Assembly (NCBI GenBank): GCA_009746045.1
Contig: RPFO01000132.1
Coordinates: 1,320,590-1,384,589 of the forward strand
Reading direction: 5' to 3'
Length of the DNA stretch: 64,000 bases
From: Mesostigma viride
Lineage: Eukaryota > Streptophyta > Mesostigmatophyceae > Mesostigmatales > Mesostigmataceae
This document shows, one piece after another, positions 10,901-22,900 of the stretch (position 1 is its first letter; every line of letters starts with the position of its first letter). A model generated the notes under the pieces. It was not told where the DNA came from and did not search any database. It was given only the letters and a program-made list of their open reading frames with translations. Made by a program: the position numbers and the translations under genes.

Positions 10901-13900
10901 TAGAGATGTGCGCGTAGTAGTATATATTTGTTGTAATTATGTTGCTGTTGACTATGCAAATGATCAGGTAACTTCCCTTGCTAGGGTTCTCTCTGTTTCA
11001 CGCTGTGCATGTTCTCACTTTACATAGTTTGTGATTTCACTCATGATAAGATATGTTTATCGACATAGTAGCATATACTACAAATTTAAGACTAGTATAA
11101 ACAACACCAGTCCGGCATCCATTAAGGCCTCATGCCCCGGTATAGGGCGGTGCTCCCTTCTCCAGTTCTCCTCTGCATCCCCTCTTGTTGCCCCAAGTGG
11201 GAGGCGGCGGCCCCGGTTTGTTCGGTTTTCTTCTTCTTTTTTTTTGCACTATTGCACCCGCGGGCACGGCATGCCATTGCTATGATTGTGGTGGCGTTGG
11301 GCATAGGGTGGGGTTGGGCATAGGCGGGTGCCCCCCATGGTGTCATGTTGGGTGCCATGGGACTGGCCCTTGTTAAGGGACAATGTCCTTTGCGGCGACG
11401 TCAGCTCCCGTAGTGTGTGACCAACTGATCAACCTTGCTTGCCCATCATGGATGCGCAGATGCCAATCAATGCCATCGATGTCCACATGTCATTCCTTGG
11501 CCGTCGCCCACCTGCCAGGTGGCGGGCCAGCGTGTGGCCGCGCTTCAGATGATCACGGCTGTGCTGTCCAACGCTGACCGGGCACTGCATGCACACCTGG
11601 TGGTCAAGGGGTATGCCGGCAGCCGCCACATCACCAGCCACGCAACCACCAATCACCACGCGGATGGCGAGGGCAGCCGTGGGGGGGTAGCGGGGGGTGG
11701 AGAAGGGCTGCCCGATGGCGAGAGTGTCGAACAGCAGTCCGCATCCCAGTGGGGGAGGCTGCTCGACTTTGCCGTCAGCGTTGAGGTCGGCCTTCCGACA
11801 TGCCTCCGGTAGGTGGTTCCGTGGCTAGGTTGCTAAGCAGCCTCACCGATATTGGTAGGGAGGTCGGCCTTCCGACAGGCCTCCGGCAGTTTCCATTGAG
11901 ACAACCAAGTACCCGTACGTCGCTGCAGTGGCAGGTGCATGGTGGGTGCCTGTTTACCTGCTGCGATGCACGTTTGGCTTCCATGCATCGTCCGCAAAAC
12001 AGGCCTTGGCTGGCGGTGCGCTGAGGGTGTTGTTGGCGGTGGCCAGGATGTGGTCGGCGGTGGCCAGGATGTGGTCGGCGGTGGCCAGGGTGTTGACGGC
12101 GGTGGCCAGGGTGTTGACGGCGGTGGCCAGGGTGTTGACGGCATCGGATGCCACATGCCACAGGTTGCATGCGCTCATGCATGCTTGTCACGTGTCGGTC
12201 TGCCGCAGGTCGCAGGGGCAATGCTTTGGGCAGTGGCCTGGCAGGTGGGGTGCAGGCGGGCGGGCGGGCGGGCGGGCGGGCGGGCGGGCGGGCGGGCGGG
12301 CGGGCGGGCGGGCGGGCGGGCGGGCGGGCACTCATGCATCCGCAGCAACGCGCTGGTCCATTGATGCCGGTCCCATGACAGTAAATTCCCCACATACCGC
12401 CACGCATTGTCAGATAATGGCCCCGGATACCGCCACGCCTTGTCAGATAATGGCCCCGGATACCGCCACGCCTTGTCAGATAATGGCCCCGGATACCGCA
12501 ACGCCTTGTCAGATAATGGCCCCGGATACCGCCACGCCTGGTCACGCATGCGCTGATGCATGCTTGCCACACGTGCAGTCATGCATGCTTGCCACACGTG
12601 CGCTCATGCGTGCTGGTCACACGTGCAGTCATGCGTGATTGCCACATATGCACTCATGCGTGCTGGTCACACGTGCAGCCATGCATGCTTGCCACATATG
12701 CACTCATGTGTGCTGGTCACGCATGCGCTGATGCATGCTTGCCACATGTGCACTCATGCATGCTGGTCACGCATGCGCTGATGCATGCTTGTCACACGTG
12801 CAGTCATGCATGCTTGCCACATGTGCACTCATGCGTGCTTGTTGCTGGTCACACGTGCGTCCGCTGCCCTGTGTTTCCTACTGGCGTCGCAACGCTCAGG
12901 ATGGCGCTGGATGATGCACACGACACCGTGGTGGCGGCAGCAGCCCACGCGACAGCGGCGCTGCTCAGCTCCCCCACACTCGAGGAGGCAGCCGACGCGT
13001 TGGAGGTGGGTGGGTGTGGTTGGTTGCGGACGCGGCGGAGGTGGGTGAAGGGGAGGGTTCGCTTGCATGAGAATGGGTAGGGGAGGTGGGTGGCCTTGAG
13101 TGGGGATGGGTAGGGGAGGTGAGCGGGCGCGGTGGGTGTGGTTGGGGATGGGTGGGGAGGTCGGTGGCCTTGCTTGGGAATGGTTGGGTGTGGAGGGTAG
13201 GTGTGGCTGGTTGCAGATGCGGTGGAGGTGGGTGGGTGTGGCTGGTGGTCGACGCGGTGGAGGTGGGTGGGTGTCGTTGGTTGCGGACGCGGTGGAGGTG
13301 GGTGAAGGGGAGGGTTCGCTTGCGTGAGAATGGGTAGGGGAGGTGGGCGGCCTTGATTGGGAATGGTGGGGACGAGGAGGGGGGCGGGGAGGGAGGGGAG
13401 ACAAAATTGTCCACATTGAGAGATGAGCATGGCACGCAGACAAAGAGGGAAGCTCCATTCAACTCATCGCCGCCAACTCGATTGTAAGCTGCCCCGCCTA
13501 TTTGAGAAGCGCACTCTCAACGTTTTGTCACAGGGGTTCACGTGCCCCTCTTGATGGTGCCGGGGTTCACGCACGCCTCTTGATGGTGCCGGGGTTCACG
13601 CACGCCTCTTGATGGTGCCGGGGTTCACGCACGCCTCTTGATGGTGCCGGGGTTCACGCACGCCTCTTGATGGTGCCGGGGTTCACGCACGCCTCTTGAT
13701 GGTGCCGGGGTTCACGTACCCTAAACCCTTGATGGTGCCGGGGTGACCGTGCCTCCTTGGCCCTTGCAGCAGGGTGGCATGTGCCGCAAATATCATCGCG
13801 TCTGCTGTGGCAACAAGTGACTTGTGTGCGCGTTGCACGAATGGGCTTACGAGTTCTGCACAAGCTCACTAGTGTTCGTCAGTCTACCAGTCATTGTAAT

Positions 13901-16900
13901 GTTTCTAAGGGTTGTTACCGTTTGTTTTGTCGGGCCGAGTGGACATTACGCCCCTGTGCCTGCTTCTTCTGTTGTCTGGTCCTAGATCTGCCTCATCTAG
14001 ATTAGCACCCCCACTACCCGCATGACCCCGCATGTTCCCCGCCTCAGGACATCCGCGGCGGAGAACGCGGCATCGCGTCGGCCCCCGCGACCCGCGACGC
14101 GCAGGGCATGTGGCGCGCCCCAGCAGAAGATGTGGGCGAGCAGCTGGTGCGCGCAGCGGTGGACGCGGCGGTGGCACAAGGAGGGGGCCGCAGTGTGGGG
14201 GAGGGCTGGCTGGGCACCCCCCTGGAGGAGGAGGAGGAGGTGGGCCGGACGGTCAAGGGCGATGCGGAGCTCTGCCAGGTGGACGCAGTGGCCGGGCTAA
14301 TGCGCATGGGGCTGCTACCGCGTGCGCGCTATGTACTGGAGGTGAGCCGCTCGACCGAGTATGCTTGGTGTATGGCACGTGGGATCATTAGCGCGCGCGG
14401 CTGACGTTGTGGTAGTGTGTGCAAACGAACTGGGCAAAGTAGTACTTTTCTTCCTGCGTACTATGGGCGGCAACCGTTGCTGTTTATGGCATGCCGTATT
14501 CCTCGCATGGCGTGGGCGTAGTGGTCGGTTGGTGCTCTACGTTACAAGCATGAGTACATCACCACCAGTGGATGTTGCATGCTGCATCCTCGGATGACAG
14601 CACGATAGGATGACATTTTTATGACATCACCCACCGGATGACATCACGTACTGAAGGCAAGCAATCCACGCACTGCGGGCGACGGCATGTGTGCCTGCAT
14701 TGTGTGATATTCTCCGGCAACATCTAGGTGCACATTTGCTTGCCGCATCCATGGCTATGGTGGCGATGTTTTTTTTTCTCAGTGTGGTGTATGCCCTGCT
14801 CATGCAGGTCTCGCTCTGGTAAGCGTACTCAAGCCACTGTGCGGATGGCAGCATGTCGTGCAGGCGTGCATTTTTGTCTCGGTCTGCCATCCTGCTGATG
14901 ATGCTGATCATGATTAATTGATTAAGGTCTGCCGTCCTGCTGATGATGCTGATCATGATTAATTGATTAAGGTCTGCCGTCCTGCTGATGATGCTGATCA
15001 TGATTAATTGATTAAGTAAAAGTACGTGACTGCATCATGTGGGTGTCCATAAAGGAACTTTTAACCCCTATACACAACAAGAAGGGGTACCTGGTTCGGT
15101 TCCGCTCGGAGGCACGGAAATATCTGCGGCGGGTAGGCCTGGGAGGCCGAGCCGAAATATTTGTGGATTTCTATGTTTGGCGGAGGCCGGGTAGGCCAAG
15201 TCGAAACAGGAATTATGGCATGAGGCTGGGAATAGCCGAGTCATAATTAATCGAGTCACCTCGGTAACGAGCGGTGTGTGCGGAACGCCGGAATTTCGCC
15301 ACGCGGCCCAATTTTAGTTAAGTAATGCGATACGCATTACTTTTGCATACCTGCAAGTGTGCAAAAGTAATGCGTATCGCATTACTTAACTGGAGGTAGG
15401 GCGCCCGAGCTTCTCTCACTGCCTCAAGTGGGCAGGCCACTGAGGACTCTCTCTGCATCATGGTGCAGGCCCAACTGTGGGTGCAATAAAGCTTCGACAT
15501 AGCAAAAGCATAGCGGATGCAGTAAGGCTGCACCATGGTCCAGAGCCCACAGACAGGCTTGGAACGCATTCAGAGGCGCCGGTGTGGGAGAATTTAAAGG
15601 CCTCTCCCGGAGCCTGAGGGGTTTTAGGGGCATACCCAGGGTTCACCCACAATCATGCTGATCATGATGGTGAACATATATCCTCTCTGCGCACATCACC
15701 CCCTTCCAGGTGCTCCAAATCCCCTCCGCCGTCGACCCCCTGCTCTCTGTCCTGCTGGCCTGTGCGCGGCACGGCCCCTCCGCCGCCGCCGCCGTCATGG
15801 CCTGCCCCCGCCTGGTGGAGACCTTGCTTTCCTGCTGCCTGCCGCCACGCTCACCGGCCGCACCAGCAAACGCCGCTGTCTCAGCCTCAGCGGGTGCGCC
15901 TGCCCCTATACCTGATGGTGCGGCGACCGGCCCAAGGATGGACGCAGCCAAGGCGCGCACGATGGCAAAGGCCGTCAAGCTGGTCAAGGTGAGACACCAC
16001 GGGTCATGGTCAGGCCAGGCCACTTTCGGCAGCTTTTGATCAGGCACGCTCGTCAAGGGGAGGCCGCATGCAAGGGGAGCCACGGTTGGGTGTAGGGGGC
16101 ACCGTGCGTACCGGCTTTGCCGCTGAAGGCAGCGCTTCACCAGATGGGGCATGCCTTGGGGGGGGGGCATCTGTTGTGGGTGGCGCATTACATGTCGAGT
16201 AGGAGCTGCTTGAGGCAGGAGCGCAAGCAGCGGCGTGGGATGTGCTTGTAACCAGCAGACAGCCTTGCTTGGCATGTTGTCATCGACCAGCCGTCTTACC
16301 TCGGTCTTTGCCACGCTCGCAGGGCGCAGCTGTTGCGGTCATAGGGCCTGTGACCTCAACCCATGGCCTACGTAGCTCAAGATGATACAAGCGTTAGCTC
16401 ACGACTTGTAGTGATTGTGCTCGTTGGGACCGTATTGATTGTTGTGGCGCCCACCTGTGCCCATGATTCCCGTGTGCTTGTTGGGACCGTATTGCTTGTT
16501 GATGATATCCGTATCGCTTGTTGATGATATCTGTATTGCTTGTGGATGATATCCGTATTGCTTGTTGATGATATCGTGCATTGCTTGTTGCCATCGCGTG
16601 CCATCCCCGCAGGTGCTGTGCATGGCGAGCAAGGAAGCAGCGCTTGTGTTCGAGGAGTCGGGGCTGCTGATGTCCGCGGCACATCTGCTGACCATGCTGC
16701 CATCCCCCATGGACGCATTCAACGCCACTGCATGCCCTGACCACGCATCAGCCACTTCTGCCGTGGCCAGCACTCATCCACCGAGCACCCACCCATCAGC
16801 TGCGCCCTCAGCCACTAGTGCGTTGTTGATGGGAACCCGTTGCCTGCGGCTAGAGCTGCTGCGCCTGTGGCGTGTACTTGCGGCTTACGGCGCGGAGCTG

Positions 16901-19900
16901 GTGGACGCACCCACGCGGGTAATGCTGCCATCCTTGATGGCCATCCTACAGCCACCAGCTGGCTTGCTCCCCCCGTACCCTAAACGTGGCGGGTTGTGTG
17001 CCTTGCACCTGCCCAGTGGTGTTGAATCCAAGGATGACGAATCCAAGGTAAAACCCAAACATGAGGAGGAGCGCAGCGGGAGGCATCCACCACCCTCACT
17101 GCATGGTGCGGAGACATGTGACGTGGCAGCTTCTCTCCTTGAGCCGCGCTGCCAGGAGGCCTGTCTGGTCCTGTGTGGTCTCGAGCTGATGCTGAGGAAC
17201 CTGCCGGCACCTGGACAGGGGGGCGAGGCGCTTTCTGGGCCATCATCCACCACAGGTGGCACCGGTTCAAGTGCCGGGCAACCTCCATCGGAGCACCGGG
17301 GGAAGGGCAAACCCCCGCGGCCACCGGGCGATGCGGGTGGGACAGCTGGCAGCAAGCTGCACACAGGAGGTGTCACCACCTCCGCTCGCTTGTCCCTGGC
17401 TGACATTACCCCGTTGATGAACGTTGCCTGCCGCTGGCTGCACCCGGGCGTGGTGGAGCGGCTGGTTCTGAAATCGGATGAGGGTTTCCCATCGGCAGAT
17501 ACCCTGGCCGTCAGCCAGGGAGGTGCCAGCACAATACCAGCGCGCCTGGCCAGCCTGCACGGGTGCGGCGTGCTGGCGTCCGCGCTTCATGCGCTGTCCG
17601 CGATGTACGCGCTCTTCGTGACCGTCTCGTTGGTGGACGCGGCGCAAGCGACGGGGACGGGTGCCATGTGTGTGGCGGCTGGCCCCCGCATGACATGTGG
17701 CGGGGATGGGTGTGTCCGCACGACGATGGGCGCGGATGAGTGCGTACGAGGGGACCGGGAGGGGGTGGCCCGGGACCATTGTGGCATCAGCGCCCCATCC
17801 TCCTCGGCATCGTCTCCTGCGCGAGTTGGTGCACCGGGTCGGCCGCTGCACATGGCCTTGAACCCGGCGGCATGGGGCCAAGCAGCGGCTGAGGGGGGGC
17901 AGGGCGACCAGGCTGCGGCTGCATGGGGTGATGATGCCGTGGTCGGGCCGCAACCTCCCTTGTGGAGCCGAGCCGTCCCGCTGCTGCTCGCGAGTGGATT
18001 GATGCTGGCATTCGACGTGCGGCCGCCAGAAACACGCGCGAGTGTCCGTGTGGCCGGCACGCACGTCTCGCAGGCAGGCGGGCAGACGCCAGCAGGTGCG
18101 ACCGTGGCGACATCCCCCTGCTGGTCCCACCTGCTCGCAGTGGCTTTTGATGCGCAACACTCACAAGGGGCAAGGGACCACAACAACAACTGCAGCTGCG
18201 TGGGGACAGGGCAACCATCATCGCCGCCGCCAGGATCAGCGGAGGCGCAACCGCGGCCCGTGGCAGCAACCTCGACTCCTTGTTCACACGGTCCTCTGGC
18301 GCAGGCTTGCGCGTCGCAGGTTTGTTTCTCAAGCCACCGCCACGGCATCCTTGCGGCGTCCCTCCTCACTGCCCTCGTGCGCCTGCTGGCAGCCGTACAG
18401 CTCGCGTCGGGCACACGCTGGGAGTATTGGGCCATGCCCGCAGGGTGGTTTGGCGCGCTGAGGTTAGGCTGGCAGCGGGCACGTGCGTTGGCCGTGGCGG
18501 CGACGATGGCATCATCCCTGGGACCACAGGAACATCCGCCACAACAGCAGGGGGCGTTGGGATGGCAGGGGAAGGGAGGAGCATCCAGTGAGGGCCATGA
18601 CGCCCTATCTGCTGCAGCCACCCCCACGGATGGCGACGCAATGACGAACACACGACCAGGGTCCGCCACCCCCCTGGTGCTGGCGTCCCGCATGCACCAC
18701 TGGCTGCTGGTCCACCTGGCAGCGCTGGATTGGTCGGTGGCTGGCACCGCGCAGGAATCAGCGCCATCAGCGGGCAGCGTTAGCAGAGAGGGGGGTGGCA
18801 ACGAGCAGGTGTTGCATGGACTCAGTGCACACGACGTGCCTCCAGACGTCTGGGCAATGGATGGGGATGGCATGGCCCGACCCGCGGCCTCTCCTTACAA
18901 GTTGTCACGTACCTCTACGGGCGCGTCCTGCCGGGATGACCTAAGCTTCCAGGGTGACAAGGCCCCCGGTGAGGCGTCCCTGGGTGATGACGTCGATGCA
19001 TCGTTTCTTGCGGAGACGGATGCTCTGCTGGCGCTGCCCCAGCTGTCAGGCCCCATGGACTACGCCCTGTTCCGCTGCGCGCTGGGCGTGGCGCTGGCCC
19101 CCGCGCGCTTGTTGCGCTTGTTTCAGCTCGTGGCCCGTCGAGCGGGGCAGATGGCGGGCCTAGGGTCCGCATTGCGGCTGGTGACAGAGGAGGAGGGGAG
19201 CAGCACACGGAGAACTGAGGAAGGCAGCAATGGCGCACAGGCCTTGACGTGGTTGCAGGCGCGCATGGCTGCGCTGATGGCGGATGTGGCGCCCCTGGCT
19301 ACCCGCCTGGCCTACCACTACACCCACTTCTGGCATGCGGGAGCAAGAGGAGAGGGGGAGGATGACAGTGATGATGACGGTGATGTTGGTGGGGATGATG
19401 ACGATGATGCAGATGGCAGCGTTGCTGGTGCTGGTGCCGGTGAAGCGGGTTGGCGTGAGGGGCGCCGTCATCCTGGTGCCTCGGTGGCGTTCCTGGAGGG
19501 CAGCAACGCGGCACCAGCTGGCAGCATCGTGCCGGCGGGCGAGTTGTTGGAAGGGACAGGGGTGTTGGTGAAGGCATATTCGGGGCAGGGCTTCCCGCTG
19601 CCGCCCACGTGGCTGCTCAGCCCGCTTTGTGGGGTGGCCGTGGGCCAGGGCCTGCCCAGGGACGCGCAGGGCAACCTGGTGACGGACGAGAGGATGCTAG
19701 AGGCAGTGCTGGCGCGCTCGGTCGCGGCGGGTCGGCATCAGGAGTTCCGCGCTGGCTGCGCATTTCTGCTGGTGCTGGAGGTGAGGCGTCAGATTGGCTG
19801 CGCATTTCCTGCGTTGGTGTCAAAGCATGCTTATACACGATGAGGTTGCAGCTGACAATTGGAGGGATTGCAAGGTGTCGCTCACACACCCGGGGGGCAA

Positions 19901-22900
19901 GGTAGTAGTATGTGAGCAAATGGATGGCTCCCACCTTGGTCCATGGTGTCATGTGTGATGGCATTCACTGTGGTGACGGCACCAGCAGATCAGGTGCTAT
20001 CAAGTAGACGCGGTGGTATTAAAGGAATACTTGCATTCACATGTAGTTGCGATGGCATCTGAGGAATGCTTGCGTCCGCGTGGTTCGCACAGACGCTGTG
20101 GTATTAAGGAGTATTTGCGTCCGCGTGGTTCGCACAGGATGGATGGGGAGTTACTGCCTGCGTTGGGCTGGTGGGAGCCTCCTGCAGATGCGGCCATCGG
20201 TGGGGCTTCTCTTGCTGCCATGCGTGCGATTTTCTTTGCCACGCAGATAGTAATGACTAGCAATAGTAATGACTAGCAATGTCTAACGCTCGTTTTAGCT
20301 GCTGCGCTTGTCCGGCATCCGTACCCTCCATGACTGCCGGTCACCCGTGGCTTGTGACAGCTGGCGCACTCCCGACGGGTGTGGCCCCTCGCCCCCACCG
20401 ACAAGTTCCTCTTCCTCTGCCAGGCCTTCCTGTCGCCCTCTGCCGCCTTCCTGCAACCAGGTAGGTAGGGGGCGGAATTGCGACAGTTCTCTACGCTTGC
20501 ATTTGGTGGTGCATGGCCGGCGTTAAGAATGCTTGGCAGCCTGCGGGATGAGGTGGATGTGGAACGAGGGACCACGGGCCAGTGCAGCAACCATTCAAGC
20601 TAATGCCGTTTGGAGTAGGACCACTAGCTGGGGCTGTGATGCAGGGAGGAGCCGCTCAAGCAAGCAAGGGTGAGAGAAAGGTGGGAGGAGGAATTGCTAA
20701 AACAAGCAAGGGTGAGAGAACGGGGGGAGGAGGAATTGCTCAAACAAGCACGTGTGAGAGAACGGGGGGAGGAGGAATTGCTCAAACAAGCACGGGTGAG
20801 AGAACGGGGGAGGAGGAATTGCTCAAACAAGCAAGGGTGAGAGAACGGGGGGAGGAGGCATTGCTCAAACAAGCACGGGTGAGAGAACGGGGGGAGGAGG
20901 AATTGCTCAAACAAGCAAGGGTGAGAGAACGGGGGGAGGAGGCATTGCTCAAACAAGCACGGGTGAGAGAACGGGGGAGGAGGAATTGCTCAAACAAGCA
21001 CGTGTGAGAGAACGGGGGGAGGAGGAATTGCTCAAACAAGCACGGGTGAGAGAACTGGGGGAGGAGGCATTGCTCAAACAAGCACGGGTGAGAGAACGGG
21101 GGGAGGAGGCATTGCTCAAACAAGCAAGGGTGAGAGAACGGGGGAGGAGGCATTGCTCAAACAAGCACGGGTGAGAGAACGGGGGGAGGAGGAATTGCTC
21201 AAACAAGCACGGGTGAGAGAACGGGGGGAGGAGGAATTGCTCAAACAAGCAAGGGTGAGAGAACGGGGGGAGGAGGCATTGCTCAAACAAGCACGGGTGA
21301 GAGAACGGGGGAGGAGGAATTGCTCAAACAAGCACGTGTGAGAGAACGGGGGGAGGAGGAATTGCTCAAACAAGCACGGGTGAGAGAACTGGGGGAGGAG
21401 GCATTGCTCAAACAAGCACGGGTGAGAGAACGGGGGGAGGAGGCATTGCTCAAACAAGCAAGGGTGAGAGAACGGGGGGAGGAGGCATTGCTCAAACAAG
21501 CACGGGTGAGAGAACGGGGGGAGGAGGAATTGCTCAAACAAGCACGTGTGAGAGAACGGGGGGAGGAGGCATTGCTCAAACGAAGGGTGAGAGAACGGGG
21601 GGAGAGCGCACAAAGTAGAACCGTGCGCCACACTCCACGGTAAGCTGCCACACTCTGGGGTGATGTGCCACAGAGTGGAACGAGTCGTCGCAGCGCAGGT
21701 GGTCACGCAGGTGCAGGTGCACGAGCGAGCCTATTCATTTGAGTTCTGACACCTGTCACGCTTGCGGACCTTGGCAGGCTGACCATACAGGCTGCACCCT
21801 GTTTGTGGGAGTTTCCCCCCCAGGCTTCCGATGGCACTGCCGAGCAGTGCCGAGATGAACCACATAGCCGCATGCCCACCATAGCTTTGCACAGCCACCA
21901 CTCTAGCTCTACCGTCCAGCAACAGGCAGCTAGAGCGGACCTCCCGAGTGATCAGCTGTTGGGAGGTATCAGCTGGGCGCCGGACGAGCAGCATCCGCAG
22001 TGTCGTCACGGTTGCTACAATGTGGCTGCGTGTACAAGCCATTTTGGCCTTTGTCCAGGTAACCCATGTATCTTTCACCACACCTGCATGTGCGCATGCC
22101 TGCGTCGGCCCAGGTGTGCGTACCTGGATTGGCCCACGTGTGCGTGCCGTGTAATGTGACGCCGGCCCCCCTATTTGCGTGCGCCACCGCTTGCCGCCCA
22201 GACGTCAAGTGGCTACTGGCCGCCCTGCAGGACGCCTACTGTGGACGCCTCAGCAGTGCACCCCGCGACGGTGGCTGCGCAGGGGACGGAAACCGGCAGT
22301 CATCGACCAGGCGGGAGAGCAGTGGCGAGCTGGCGGGGCCAGCAGCAGCATCTGCCAACGCATCAGCGGACACAAACACAGCACCGGCAGCAGTGGTAGA
22401 GGCGGTGGCAGCCAGCGTGCCGCTGACCATTCCTGACAGCGCGTCATCAGAGGCGTTGGGCGTCAAGCTGGTGGGTGCGGCGGGTGACGCCTGCTTGTCT
22501 GTTCATCCATTAGCGGGCATGCATGGCGCCACCACTGGGGATGCCACTGGCATGCATTATTTAATGAATTGTCACGTAGACTGCGTCACGTGGGTGCCAA
22601 AAAAGGAACCTTCAATCCTTATACTCAATGAGGAGGGAGGGCGCCCTAGCTTCTCTCACTACCCTAACTGGGTAGGCCACAAAGCGCTCTCTCCGCATCA
22701 TGGTGCGGGCGCAACTGTGGGTGCAACAAAGCTTCGGCATAGCAAAAGCGTGGCGGATGCAGTAAGGCTGCCCCATGGTCCAGAGCCCACAGATAGGCTG
22801 GGAACGCATTTAGAGGCGCCGGAGATGGAGAATATAAAGGCCTCTCCCCATGAGTGTTTTTAGGGGCATACCCAGGGTTCACCCACAACCCCCATATTCA

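Larger units (their letters stand above)
15003..15653 (-). mobile_element. SINE-like retroposon S, copy 1, split by a nested insertion
   Basis: On the minus strand the element starts at attgtgggtgaaccctgggt (15653), continues through a region with a short conserved frame (LWTMVQPYCIRYAFAM), and ends in a tail resembling the LINE A 3' hairpin (15020-15040). The 14-bp word atgctgatcatgat flanks it on both sides (about 14989-15002 and 15655-15668), a clear target-site duplication. Sequence from about 15072 to 15392 is absent from copies at 22566-22890 and 51568-51775 and is a later insertion. It sits in RPAP1 intron 6. No pol III promoter boxes were recognised. Confidence 0.7.

Noticed and set aside
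12829-13462. Long minus-strand Pro/His/Ser-rich frames (about 165-209 codons)
   Set aside because: They are the complement of G/T-rich minisatellites in RPAP1 intron 5 and have no domain.
17267-18873. Minus-strand frames up to 428 codons opposite RPAP1 exon 8
   Set aside because: Shadow frames of a GC-rich exon without recognisable domains.
20650-21605. Open frames ELLKQARVRERG / FEQFLLPPFSH read as a coiled-coil or repeat protein
   Set aside because: They follow from a 42-bp unit without stops, occur on both strands, and lie in an intron between two well-supported RPAP1 exons.
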